A stretch of DNA of 64,000 nt from Trypanosoma brucei gambiense DAL972 (Eukaryota > Euglenozoa > Kinetoplastea > Trypanosomatida > Trypanosomatidae), in assembly GCF_000210295.1 (NCBI RefSeq), contig NC_026743.1, forward strand, positions 1 to 64,000. The letters are read 5' to 3'. The position numbers were made by a program, and so were the translations under genes. Positions within the stretch are counted from its first letter, which is position 1. Each line of letters begins with the position of its first letter. The notes under the pieces are model-generated. The model saw nothing but the letters and a program-made list of their open reading frames with translations, had not been told where the DNA came from and made no database searches. Positions 28,416-38,017 of the stretch are shown here, one piece after another.

Positions 28416-29082
28416 AATGCAGACCAATTATGGGGAGAATATAAAGATTCCGTAGTGGTTAGCGGAAGTAGCAGTGGTGCAAGAAAAGCGATAATATTGG
28501 AATGTGTAGTACGTATTTGGATAGAGCTCAAGAGACCTTGCATCATCTACTATTCGAATGATAGGGTTCCCGTACTTTTTGTTGGCAGCTCAGCAATGGC
28601 GACGATCTACGTTCAAAACGCTTCACCGTATGACAGTTGCTTTATGGCAGAAAGTTGCTGTTTACTCAATGAAATCGTCCGCAAGGTGATGACATTGTTG
28701 TGATGTACGCGCCAGTAAGAGTAGGAAAACAAAAGAGAAAATGCGTTTTTGTAAAAATGGCGTACGCAACCGGCGAGATAAGGGTGTAATCACTTTAAAT
28801 TTGCTTCCTTCTATCGACAGTAACGTTGTGCCCGTAATGCGGGACCAGTCATCTGCCTCTCCTCAGCGTTACAGTTAAGCATTTTCGCGGGCTGGGACGG
28901 TCATTTTTTGTTTTTTTTTCACTGTTTCCGTGTATCCTTCATTGTGCCGCATTGTTAGTGCGCGTGCACACTCGCATCCCCTCCGACACACATGCCTGTG
29001 CATGTGTTCCAGTTCCCAAGGATCATTATCATTGTTTTTATTTGTTTTGTTTGCACTTAAGGTATCATTTTGGGTATATAGG
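28416..29082. other. intergenic, about 670 bases
   Basis: No convincing gene. A T-rich tract lies at about 28900-28930, and a T/C-rich tract at about 29030-29058 precedes the PUF1 acceptor. The PUF1 frame is open back to 28930, but that part is upstream of the acceptor. Confidence 0.5.
29031..29061 (+). promoter_or_regulatory. predicted spliced-leader acceptor for PUF1
   Basis: The tract ATTGTTTTTATTTGTTTTGT ends near 29052 and is followed by AG at 29060-29061; a second AG lies at 29080-29081, next to the ATG at 29083. Either choice sets the start of the protein at 29083 and excludes about 50 upstream open codons. Confidence 0.55.
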
Positions 29083-30759
29083 ATGTGGACTGTGCAGGAG
29101 GACGAATACAAGAACACTGAACTCAGTTTTTCAGGTTTGGAGTTAAGTCCACTCAGTGGAACTGAGGACGCGGCGTTCAAACCTATTGGAGTGTACACGA
29201 AAAGTTCACAGGTGTTTGTTAATACCTCCACGACACCATTGACGGGCACCCCACCAAATGACCGTTGCCCAACAGCAACTTTACTTCCACCACAACGAAC
29301 TCCTGGAAGTCCTGCTGCGGCGGGACGTTTTTTCCCACGTTCCCAAGCTGCTAATGTCAGTGTCATGCGCGTCGATGCGCCGCCTTTTGAGCCGTCGTCT
29401 AACAATTTGGCGGCTGCCATTACTTTTGTCGAGACGCCAACTGGAGGGAAACGTGGCGGGTTGCCTTTCACAGGACCTTCAGAGCGCCGCAGCCCCCATT
29501 TAATGATGCCTATTGATGACACACCCGGGAGGGATAAGGATCGTACCACATCTCAATATGTGGAATGGAGTGGCCATCATGTTAATTCATACCACTCCCA
29601 CAACGCCATGCGCCCCTTTACCACTGGTGGTAGTGGCAACAGTACTGTAAGTGTCGAGAATTTAAGGGGAAACGTTTACGAGCTGGCAAAGGATCAACAT
29701 GGTTGTCGCTTCCTTCAGCGCTTGCTGTGCGATCCGGAGGCAGATTGTGAGATTCCTCGGACGATAATGAGCGAAATTGTTCCACACGTCGCTGAATTGA
29801 TGACAGATCAATATGCCAACTTCTTGGTTCAAAAGCTGTTTGATATTATGCCTAAAGATGTGAGGTACAACGTCGCATGTGTTGCGGCCCCGAAAATTGC
29901 TGCCATAGCGCTTACGCCGCACGGTACCTTCAGCGTGCAAAAGATGATCGAAACTATTTCCTCACGTGAGGAGTTAGTTATCATTCGTGAGGCGCTATCC
30001 AAAGATGTTGTGCGTCTTGTGAAGGATGCGAATGGTAATCACGCTATTCAAAAGGTTCTTCAGCGGTTTGAACCGGATGATAAAGAGTTCGTTTACGCTG
30101 CCGTTGCTGTGGACTGCATTACCATTGCAAAGAATAAGCAGGGTTGCTGTGTGCTGCAACGTTGCCTCGAGTATGCTTCCCCTGCTCAGCGGTCCACCCT
30201 AGTGAGACATATTTTGGAGTGCTGTTTGCAAATTGCTGAGGATCCGTATGGAAATTATGTTCTCCAGTACGTGATTTCCGCGGGTGATAGCAAAACCATT
30301 GACACGATTGCAATCGCATTTCTGCCTCATTTAGTCCAATTGTGCATGAACAAATTTAGCTCCAACGTCATGGAGAAGGTTTTATGCCGAGTGTCACCAC
30401 TCGTGCAGGAAATGTACGTGGATACTATGTGTACACCGGAGGTTGCAGCTCGATTAATTCAGGATGATTTCGGCAACTACGTACTTCAAACAGCATTGAC
30501 TATATGCACGGCAGGACAAGCGGAAGCGCTTGTTTCTGTCATTCGGCCTCTGATGCCATCAATTAGGAATACGCCTTATGCAAAGAAGCTTGAGGGAAAA
30601 ATTGAGAGCGCCATGTTGAAGAATGCGAATGGTCACGTGCCTGCAGTTGGTGTTGAAATGGGCCGACTGTTGGAAATGCAGGAAGCGGGAAGTGAACATT
30701 CACCCTCTTGCCACAGTTCTGATATTCGTGCGCCTCAAAACCAACCGCTCTCCGGCTGA
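29083..30759 (+). CDS. PUF1: Pumilio/PUF family RNA-binding protein PUF1
   Basis: Binds mRNA 3' UTR sequence elements through Puf repeats. The protein has 558 residues. Residues 1-190 are low-complexity and rich in Thr, Pro and Ser. From about 192 there is a run of Puf repeats of about 36 residues: YELAKDQHGCRFLQRLL, MTDQYANFLVQKLFD, LTPHGTFSVQKMIE, VKDANGNHAIQKVLQ, AKNKQGCCVLQRCLE, AEDPYGNYVLQYVI, MNKFSSNVMEKVL and IQDDFGNYVLQTAL. That makes eight repeats, the canonical number. The tripartite recognition residues can be read from each (for example N-x-H-x2-Q and N-Y-x2-Q). The C-terminal tail of about 60 residues is unstructured. Confidence 0.95.
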   Translation: MWTVQEDEYKNTELSFSGLELSPLSGTEDAAFKPIGVYTKSSQVFVNTSTTPLTGTPPNDRCPTATLLPPQRTPGSPAAAGRFFPRSQAANVSVMRVDAPPFEPSSNNLAAAITFVETPTGGKRGGLPFTGPSERRSPHLMMPIDDTPGRDKDRTTSQYVEWSGHHVNSYHSHNAMRPFTTGGSGNSTVSVENLRGNVYELAKDQHGCRFLQRLLCDPEADCEIPRTIMSEIVPHVAELMTDQYANFLVQKLFDIMPKDVRYNVACVAAPKIAAIALTPHGTFSVQKMIETISSREELVIIREALSKDVVRLVKDANGNHAIQKVLQRFEPDDKEFVYAAVAVDCITIAKNKQGCCVLQRCLEYASPAQRSTLVRHILECCLQIAEDPYGNYVLQYVISAGDSKTIDTIAIAFLPHLVQLCMNKFSSNVMEKVLCRVSPLVQEMYVDTMCTPEVAARLIQDDFGNYVLQTALTICTAGQAEALVSVIRPLMPSIRNTPYAKKLEGKIESAMLKNANGHVPAVGVEMGRLLEMQEAGSEHSPSCHSSDIRAPQNQPLSG

Positions 30760-33064
30760 ACTCCCATGGCCAAGTGTTTTAGTGGTGGTGGGTAATCACT
30801 CCCCCATTTTTTTTATTCTCTTCGTGAAGTTGTATATTGTGTATGATAAAATTTTTTTTTTTTAAAGGAGAAGCGAAGGAAATAATAAATTTAAAAAAAA
30901 GACCTAAAAGGGGAAGAAAAAGAGCAAAAAAAAATCTAGTAGGAAATCGAGAATAGTAACAGCATCAACAAGAAAGTGTGAAAGGATACATAAAAGGGAA
31001 TGAGTGAAGAGAGAAGAAGTGGTGTGATGCAAGGGATTCAAAGAAAGAAGGTGAAAGGATAAATGACAACAACTATTATTTCAAACGCACCGGAGAAGTA
31101 AAAGAAAAGACAAGGAAGACTAATGTGAGTTGTCGCACATATGTTTGCGCTAGCGTGCATTCATATATGTATCACTATATAAATGAAGTTAGGAGCGGAA
31201 ACAGTTAACGCTGCAATTAAAAAAGAAAAAAGAGAGAAAGGAACAAAGAAAAAAAAAACATGCATAAAAAATGATAGTATAAAATTTAAAAAAAAAACAG
31301 AGAAACGTAAGGAACGGAAGTGGATCTCCGAAAGGAAGTAAAAAAAATAAAATAAAAAAATGGTGTGAACTGCCCCCCTGGTGAAAGGGGTTACCACAAG
31401 TGTTTCCACGACTCCCCCCCCTTTCCCCAAAGATAAAAAAAAGTTAATGAAGCAAACAAACGGAAACGAAAAAAAAGAAAAGAAAGAAAAAAGAAAACAT
31501 GCCTGTATAATCAAATGTGAAAGGGAGAAGCGTGACTTATCATCTTTTGATTCTGTCTTTCCTTTTAAATACGTCGAAGGAGGTTTGTGCAGTCGCTCTG
31601 CTTTGCCATTAAGCCAGTGGTGAGTAAAAGGTACGAATCAAAAGGTAGAAGATGTCATACGTGTGCGTGGTTTTTGCGAGAAAAAAAAAATGAGCATCGT
31701 TTCTCAAAGTGATGGGTGACACGGAAAAGAAGGTGGGGAAAAAGTGAGGGCCTTATGTTTCGGGAGATGTGTATGTGTGTGTGTGCCTGTGTATTTGAAC
31801 TTCAAGTATTAAAACGATTGCGGTGGTCGTTTTTATTTCCTTTTGAGGGGGTTTATCTTCATAGTTTGTACCATTTCACCTCCCATCGCCGTAACCCTGC
31901 GTGCTTTTGTAAAGTTTTGACGGTAATTGGTTGTCTATTACGCGTTGTAGTACTCGTTTGTTGTTTTTTTTTTTTTAATGCAAGTTTCCATTTTCTCCTC
32001 GTATATTCCTTCTGCCACCCGGTCTTTTCCCGTTCCCTTCGCTTTTCCCCCATGCCGCTGCACGTTGCCGCCTTGCGGGTTGAAGGTGAGATGTTGGGTT
32101 TGTTATTATTATTATTATTATTGAAAATTGTAAAAATGGAGTGAAATGTCGGACGATGCGAAAGTGAGGAATCAAAAATCAAAAAAAAGCATACACACAC
32201 ATATATATATATATATATAAAGGGGGAAATCGTAAGAATCACAATAAAAGGAGGGGGAGACGGTGAAAAGTTTACCATGTCACATGAGAGAGCATATGCG
32301 TGTGATGCCTTTTGAACATTACTTTTGTAGGGTCAGCAACCATTTGATGGAAGCAGCAGTAAACAACAAAAAAAGAAGTGGATGTGAAAGGTGGGAATAT
32401 GGTGGTGGGGATGTTATACCAATTTTTATATTTGTTTCGTTTTCCCCCGTATAGAACACACAGGGATGAAAGGCGAGGGGGGGGGCGATTTTGTCTAGCG
32501 GTATCAACGGGAAGGAGAAGTGTGCTAAATGAACGAATCATCTTTTTTTTTCTTTTATCTTCTTTTGGGTTGTATCATATGAAGACGCAACCACAGGGGA
32601 GGGAAAAGGGGGGAAAGTGATGTGAAATATATGCAAAGGAAAGGAAAACAAAGTAAGTTGCTATTCGGTATAGTTGCTTGTTTCACGCGTATGGACCAAA
32701 CATCTTCGAATGCGGTTCTCAGCGAGTCTTTGTGCTCAATTTCCTTTTCATTCGTTTTCTCACTTGAGTAACCTCTCATTGCTTTGGTATCTCTTTACAC
32801 AAAAGCACGCTTTCTTCCTTTTAAAAAAAAAAAAACTCCTGTAAGTGATATCTTTATATGGCTAGGAGAACACAGATACGCATATACGTTGATATATATA
32901 TATATATATGCTGACGGATTGTGTGGGTGCGTAGAGCCCCTCTGAGCCCCTTCTTCTTTTTCTTTTGTACTGAACTATTTATTTCATTTTGCCTTCGTGT
33001 GCCCTCCCTTTTCAATCACATGTGGTGTAAAAAAAAAAAAATAATTACCGAAACTCAGGCACGC
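30760..33064. other. long gene-free stretch, purine-rich then mixed
   Basis: About 2.3 kb after PUF1. From about 30860 to 31530 the + strand is almost entirely A and G (A-rich runs, GAAAGAAG patterns). It then becomes mixed, with a (TTA)n run at about 32102-32122 and TA runs at 32201-32219 and 32892-32909. T4/A13 lies at 32819-32835. Open frames here, such as 31716-32144 and 32378-32620, are driven by these repeats and show no domain. This may be an unusually long PUF1 3' UTR or may contain an unrecognised transcript. Confidence 0.5.
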
Positions 33065-33133
33065 ATGGCACTCGCTTCCCTTCCCTTTGACTTACACACT
33101 GCGCTGCGTGGCAACAAGCGACCTCGACTCTGA
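33065..33133 (+). CDS. micro-ORF of 22 codons after a predicted splice acceptor
   Basis: ATG at 33065 follows AG at 33057-33058, with T/C-rich blocks upstream at about 32945-33015. The peptide is MALASLPFDLHTALRGNKRP followed by two more residues and a stop. Its composition differs from the surrounding low-complexity DNA, and it ends in a basic cluster. It may be an upstream ORF of the MYND gene (if the transcript begins here) or a separate micro-protein. Translation is not proven. Confidence 0.25.
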   Translation: MALASLPFDLHTALRGNKRPRL

Positions 33134-33334
33134 AGGGACGACTGGAGGAAAGTGGAAAAAAGAAAGGAGGTTTTCTCGTTGTCTCACTCAGTTCGTTCTC
33201 CTCACTTTTTTTTGTTTCTGTGCTGCTGCCACAGTCACAACGGCAACCGATACAATATGCTTTTAAATTCCTCCTTTTTTGTTTATTTTGTTCTTATTGC
33301 CGTTGTATTCATCACACCTCACCGGGTGTGGTTC

Positions 33335-33335
<1 letters not shown>

Positions 33336-33371
<36 letters not shown>
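33336..33371 (+). repeat. (TA)18 dinucleotide repeat
   Basis: The longest pure TA run in the window, 36 bases, in the leader or upstream flank of the MYND gene. Shorter TA runs recur in most intergenic regions here (for example 16822-16838, 23914-23934, 39975-39994, 46653-46683, 48090-48110, 57624-57644). They read as Ile-Tyr repeats in spurious frames. Confidence 0.95.
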
Positions 33372-33372
<1 letters not shown>

Positions 33373-33487
33373 GTATTTCTGCATTGCTCTGTATATATTT
33401 ATATATACGTATGTGCAGATGTTGCTCCTGTTCTTTACTGTGTTCTGTTTCTCCTTCACTGCGTTGGCGCTTTCCTTCAAATTTCTT

Positions 33488-33533
33488 TATATAATTTATT
33501 TTTTTTTTGTCGGCACATCCTCCTTTCGATCAG
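33488..33533 (+). promoter_or_regulatory. predicted spliced-leader acceptor for the MYND gene
   Basis: A T-rich tract (T11 at about 33499-33509, then CCTCCTTTC) ends in GATCAG with AG at 33532-33533, 14 bases before the ATG at 33548. It shows that the long hydrophobic N-terminal extension readable from 33152 is not translated. Confidence 0.6.
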
Positions 33534-33547
33534 TTTGGGCTTATGGG

Positions 33548-33943
33548 ATGGACTCTGCCGATCCCACGGCGTCTGAATGTGACAAAATCAGTAGCATCGT
33601 GTCGAGGTTAGAAATGAATGAGAAGCGTCAACATGAACTGATGCTCCAAATCAGCGCATGCGAAGCCCGCATTAGGGCTATTGAAGCTCATATGTCTAGG
33701 AATTCCGATGAGGTGCCGAAAAAATCATTAGATTCACAAGTTAATGATCGCATGAAAACCGATGATAGAAAGCAGGCGGTGGCTCTGACGGAGGAAAGGG
33801 TATGCGATTACTGTCTTATTTTCACGCAGTGTTGGTCATGCCCGGCTTGTGGACGTGAGTGGTACTGCAGTAGCCGATGCCAGCGCTTAAGGACTTACCT
33901 TCATGGGCCATTTTGTGGTTGTCAGAGACCTGCGGTTGCATAG
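33548..33943 (+). CDS. small MYND-type zinc finger protein
   Basis: 131 residues. Residues about 10-55 form a likely helical or coiled segment (IVSRLEMNEKRQHELMLQIS), followed by a polar linker. The C-terminus carries a MYND-like Cys/His cluster at about 90-128: CDYC, CWSCPACGREWYC, SSRCQ, then HGPFC. This spacing, C-x2-C...C-x2-C...YC-x3-CQ...H-x3-C, fits MYND zinc fingers, which mediate protein-protein contacts. No enzyme domain (such as SET) is attached. The partner is unknown. The start is chosen by the acceptor at 33532-33533. Confidence 0.78.
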   Translation: MDSADPTASECDKISSIVSRLEMNEKRQHELMLQISACEARIRAIEAHMSRNSDEVPKKSLDSQVNDRMKTDDRKQAVALTEERVCDYCLIFTQCWSCPACGREWYCSSRCQRLRTYLHGPFCGCQRPAVA

Positions 33944-34269
33944 GCGCGTCACAAAATCCCCACGTGTTAGATATTTCTTCTTTTCGTTGCTTCCGCCTCC
34001 ACATGTGGTAAACGAGGCGAACCCAAGACAAAAATGGAAGTGTGTGGCGTCTCATACGTACACGCATAATTCACCTGTATTTCACATTTAACATTTGCTT
34101 ATGTAGAATGCATGGATGGAATAGTCACTGCTATTACTATTGTTGTCAAACTTGTTTGACACGAACATCTTTCGACCCCCTCCCCAACCCGTTCCCTCCG
34201 TAGGCTGTGAAGTGTTACCTTTTTCTTCCCCAAACTTTCCCAGCAGGTGCGGAAGTAGTTTTCGAAGAA
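33944..34269. other. intergenic
   Basis: 3' UTR of the MYND gene, then the tract CTTTTTCTTCCCCAAACTTT before AGs at 34242-34243 and 34245-34246. No gene is recognised. The frame of the next gene is open from 34207, but only by a GTG codon upstream of the acceptor. Confidence 0.55.
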
Positions 34270-35577
34270 ATGGAAAAGGCCCGTCAATGGGCCTCTGAAC
34301 TTTCCTCTGCGGATGTCGTGGAGGTGATGAGAGCTCGACAGGCGCTGGCGCGTTTGATGTCACCGAGGGATTTACTCGAACTGTGGCGAGGAGGGCAACA
34401 GGATGCAGCAGCAGCACTCCTTAATGAAGCGGAGGAGGTTGGGTGCCCTGAAGTGTACGCATCTCTGGGGGAAAGCTTCAACCAATTGCTTGGTTCCGGT
34501 TGCCAAGCGTCAATTGCGAGTGAGTTTCTTATTCTGGACGAGTCCCACATTGTTCTGCGTTTTCTTTTAGCTGGAATAGGGCATGAAGATGTCATGAGGG
34601 CGGGTTGCTTACGTCCCGCGCTTATCGGTGCACTGGCCGTTTTGCCCGAGCGGATGGCTCCAGCTGTAGGCGAACTGTTCTGTGCATCCTTGAGGAGCGA
34701 GAAAATATTGAGGTTGTTTGATGAAAATTCCCCCGAGTCGGAGGATAATTTGAGGGTTTGTGAGTTCCTTGCTGCTCACACTGATTTACCGTCTTTCATT
34801 GTCAACGCCACGCTCGAAGCGTTCGAGAGTGACCCCCTACTCGTTGCGAATTACCTTATAGTGAGCGGCATTGTAAGTCGTTACACGGAGTTATCGACAC
34901 AGTTACTCGGTAGGATCTACCATGAGCTCACGAATGGTATGAACGGTTTTTTGTTCCCGTTTGTGTGTCGTGCGTGCGCAATAACCCTCAACAAGCACGA
35001 GGAAAACGCCGGGAAGTATGCTGAGTTGTGGGGAACTGCCGTTGCTGCTCAGTTGGACCGCTGCGATCCGGACACTCGCGATGCAATTTACGATCTTCTT
35101 GGCGCGGCAAGCACTACACAAACGGGATGGGGAGCTGTACAATCTTTTGTTAAGGAGGAAGACCTGCTGCATGCACTCGGTGCGAAGAAACTGTGCGCTG
35201 GTGCGCTGAGCTTTATGAGTGTTGTTGTGCAGTCTCTTTTCGTACCTGATACATTTTTTACTCGACAGATTCTCACTGCGGCGTGGCAGTTACGAGTCAG
35301 CCAGGACGATACCACTCGAGAGAGGTTGTGGGAGTTTATTGTTAAGTGTCTTTCACGTGAGTCGTTGGTGTTTATTATCTTTCCACTGTGTGCCTCTTAT
35401 CTCTGCTCTTCACGTCAAGAGCATTTGGTTAACATTCGTGGTTTGCAACTCGACGCGGCCACTCGTCTTGTTGCTTCTGGGGTCCTTCCACCTGAATTGA
35501 CAGAACGACTACAAGTCTACATCTCCCGAGGGCTTTATCCTCCTGGGTCAGTGGGCGTAGAAACAATGTCACGTTAA
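34270..35577 (+). CDS. helical-repeat protein, unrecognised
   Basis: 435 residues, rich in Leu, Ala and Glu, and predicted by eye to be nearly all helical with repeated hydrophobic helix pairs of HEAT/ARM style (RPALIGALAVLPERMAPAVG, DNLRVCEFLAAHTDLPSFIV, LDAATRLVASGVLPPELTER). There is no transmembrane segment and no catalytic motif. The general look resembles armadillo-type proteasome chaperones such as PSMD5/S5b, but I cannot support that by motif. The start at 34270 is the first ATG after the acceptors at 34242-34246. Confidence 0.8.
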   Translation: MEKARQWASELSSADVVEVMRARQALARLMSPRDLLELWRGGQQDAAAALLNEAEEVGCPEVYASLGESFNQLLGSGCQASIASEFLILDESHIVLRFLLAGIGHEDVMRAGCLRPALIGALAVLPERMAPAVGELFCASLRSEKILRLFDENSPESEDNLRVCEFLAAHTDLPSFIVNATLEAFESDPLLVANYLIVSGIVSRYTELSTQLLGRIYHELTNGMNGFLFPFVCRACAITLNKHEENAGKYAELWGTAVAAQLDRCDPDTRDAIYDLLGAASTTQTGWGAVQSFVKEEDLLHALGAKKLCAGALSFMSVVVQSLFVPDTFFTRQILTAAWQLRVSQDDTTRERLWEFIVKCLSRESLVFIIFPLCASYLCSSRQEHLVNIRGLQLDAATRLVASGVLPPELTERLQVYISRGLYPPGSVGVETMSR

Positions 35578-35870
35578 GAGTTTTTGCAGATGTTGCTTTA
35601 TGATCAGCTATCGCGCGAAACGATGTGAGGCACTGCAGTCGCGTTGCGCGTGTGCAGGCGACTCATAAATATTATTCCACCTTTGTTGCGGTGCTTGTGC
35701 ATCGTGGGTCAATTTGTCTGGGGGTGTGTAAGGTTATTCTAATCATCCTTTTGTGTGGGTTGCGCTTGCTTTGTCGGTTGCTGCCGCTCTAGTTTCTCGT
35801 TTGCTCTTTCCTTTTCTTTTGTAATCTCCCTCTGCTTGCTTCTTTAACAACGAGGTTAGGTGCGGGTGCG
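35578..35870. other. intergenic
   Basis: A pyrimidine-rich tract at about 35790-35842 (CTCTAGTTTCTCG...CCCTCTGCTTGCTTC) leads to AG at 35858-35859, 11 bases before the next ATG. Confidence 0.5.
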
Positions 35871-36758
35871 ATGTCGGTACGGGAACGCGCTGTGGTACTT
35901 ATTGATGGCCCAGCGTTGATTCACCGTTGGTATTACCGTTGGTTGTACACTAATAGAAATAACCCCGTTGATGTGAAGCGCTTTGCCATAACAAATGCGC
36001 GGCACACAATTGCTATAGCGCATAGCTTTGATCCCAGTCACTTGATGCAGCACCTTCTCTCGCCGCAGGTGGAGTACACGCATACACCCAAACATAACAA
36101 GCTAATTATATGTTTCGATCAAGGTGATGGCGGCCGTCGAGAGATTTACCCAAAGTACAAGTTAAATCGTGAGGGACGAGAAGTAGGGGAAGAGCTTGGA
36201 GTCATACAAAAGGTCGCCACGAAGGTGTTTCTGGGTGAGCCGAAGAATACGCTTTTAATTGTACCTCACTTTGACTCGAAGCTCAAGAATGTGAATGCCG
36301 AAGCCGACGATATGATTTCCACCTTAGCACAACATACCCAACGAATTAGAATTCCCACTGTCATAATGTCGCATGACCATGACCTGTACCAGCTTATCGA
36401 TGAGGCGAGTAGGTGTTATTACTACGACATTCGTACGAAGCATCTCATATCTGAAAAGGGTGTAATTGAGCGTCTCGGCGTTCACCCAAAGCTCGTACGG
36501 GATTACAAATGCTTAGCGGGTGACCCTTCTGACAATATTCCTGGTGTGAAGGGAATTGGGAAAACCCGGGCACTGCAGCTGCTAAAAAAGTACGGTGACT
36601 TGGAGGGAGTGCTCACCAAAGGCACTAAGAAGCAAGGTGGGGTTGTTGGCGATTTACTGAGGGCTGGTGTCGAGGGTGCCGAACTTTCACGGAAACTTGT
36701 AGAGCTGCGTGACTGTCCTAGTGTACTTAGGGTGTGTGAATTCTTCCTGAAGCTATAA
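35871..36758 (+). CDS. 5'-3' exonuclease/flap endonuclease of bacterial pol I type, probably kinetoplast SSE1
   Basis: A structure-specific nuclease that would remove RNA primers or flaps. The protein has 295 residues. VVLIDGPALIHRWYYRW has the first metal Asp. ICFDQGDGGRREIYPKYK is the arch region (bacterial enzymes: FD...FR...YKA.R). NAEADDMISTLA and MSHDHDLYQLI supply further acidic metal ligands. CLAGDPSDNIPGVKGIGKTR is the helix-three-turn-helix. This is the 5' nuclease domain alone, without a polymerase, and it is closer to bacterial pol I/XNI than to eukaryotic FEN1. Trypanosomatids are known to have such a mitochondrial enzyme (SSE1) acting at the kinetoplast antipodal sites. No long presequence is seen before the domain. 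Confidence 0.85.
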   Translation: MSVRERAVVLIDGPALIHRWYYRWLYTNRNNPVDVKRFAITNARHTIAIAHSFDPSHLMQHLLSPQVEYTHTPKHNKLIICFDQGDGGRREIYPKYKLNREGREVGEELGVIQKVATKVFLGEPKNTLLIVPHFDSKLKNVNAEADDMISTLAQHTQRIRIPTVIMSHDHDLYQLIDEASRCYYYDIRTKHLISEKGVIERLGVHPKLVRDYKCLAGDPSDNIPGVKGIGKTRALQLLKKYGDLEGVLTKGTKKQGGVVGDLLRAGVEGAELSRKLVELRDCPSVLRVCEFFLKL

Positions 36759-38017
36759 AAGTATCGAGGTTTATCAGCTCACATGTTGTCGGTTGTCACT
36801 CTCTGTCATCCTTCCATATACATTGTTTGTTGTATTTCGTTCTCACCCATTTCCCCCCTGCCGATGTCGCTGAGTTTGGCTTTTTGGCATTCCGCGTTGT
36901 GACGTGGATGCATCTCACAACAGTGCAGCGGTGCTCCCATTTGGAGAGTTGATGCTTACCGTTGCGTTGACGGGGGTGGTGGTGGACTTTTAACTGTTCA
37001 CGTACGAGGACCCCTTTTAATTTGTTCCATAGAAACACGCCGTCCCGCCGTACAGTGGGGTTGAAATAGAGAAGGAGATTTAGTGCGAAATGTAGCGTTT
37101 CGGGGGAGGGGGGGGGAATGAAGTGTGGTCTGGATTGGGAATGTAGCTTTGAAAATGGTGGTCCCAAATGCGGTTGCGGTAGGCAGCCGAAGTTGGTGCG
37201 TTTTGACAAGCAACAGTGGCCGCACTCACCTTTTGACTGCGAGAAGAGGAACTAAAAGGAAGCATCTCGATGTGTCGAATACTCAATGCACTAATTATAG
37301 AAGTGTAGCGGTATTTGGTAAGGGACGTGTATCTCATCGTCTTTAGTTCATGGCGGAGGGGATTCTTGTGCCTTTTTGTTTTTTTTAATACTGCTTTGCC
37401 CTCCTCCATTTCTTTCCGATATTCTTGGCTTCTCAAGGGAGAAAGTGCGTGTGTCATATCTATTGTACTTCTCACTTTTGTGTTTTTTTTCTTTCACCTC
37501 CACGAATGTTGAGCATGCGTTCCTAAACATGACCATTCCTCTTTTTGTTGTCATTGTGACCATGCCTTTTTTAAAAAAAAAACAGGAGTGTTTCCCCCTT
37601 CCATTCTTTGTGTTTCTATCTCCATTCCATCACTTTTCGGATCTTGTTGAACCACTTTGCGCACTCCACCGGGGCACAGCCGTAGAAATATAGAAACAAA
37701 TAAAGAAGGACTAAATATATTTGTAGAATTTATTCGTCAAGTAGGAAGAGGGTTCCAACGGCGGTAAGTTCCTCCTTGGTGTGTGTGAACTTGGGGACAT
37801 ATTGCGTTCAAGACGAACAAAATCAACTAAGCCATTTACAAAAGAGTGAGAGAAAGGATTGAAGTATTGATAATCGACTTATTGAAATCTTTTTTTTTTT
37901 TTGAATAGAGCAGCTTAAGAGATAGAATAAGCGAGCAAATACACAAAAGGGGAGAAACCCGAAAGTAAACCCATTGGAAGAAGAGGCGATAGGGGCAAAG
38001 GTAATTATTTGCACACT
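36759..38017. other. gene-free stretch, about 1.26 kb
   Basis: No recognisable gene. Noted are a G8 run at about 37108-37116 (interrupted), a T6/A10 dyad at 37567-37582 and a T12 run at about 37891-37902. A minus-strand frame at 36796-37209 has no motif and is judged spurious. The candidate acceptor for the kinase is unclear because the last 100 bases are purine-rich. Confidence 0.5.

Noticed and set aside
31716..32144. 142-codon + frame in the PUF1-MYND gap
   Set aside because: It is built from Cys/Phe/Leu-rich simple sequence and a (TTA)n run. It has no domain and no close acceptor.
33152..33547. Hydrophobic N-terminal extension on the MYND protein (including Ile-Tyr repeats)
   Set aside because: It is encoded by a TA microsatellite and a polypyrimidine tract upstream of a strong splice acceptor at 33532-33533.
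36796..37475. Minus-strand frames downstream of the SSE1-like gene
   Set aside because: They have no motif and biased composition, and they would require an isolated minus-strand gene inside a + polycistron.
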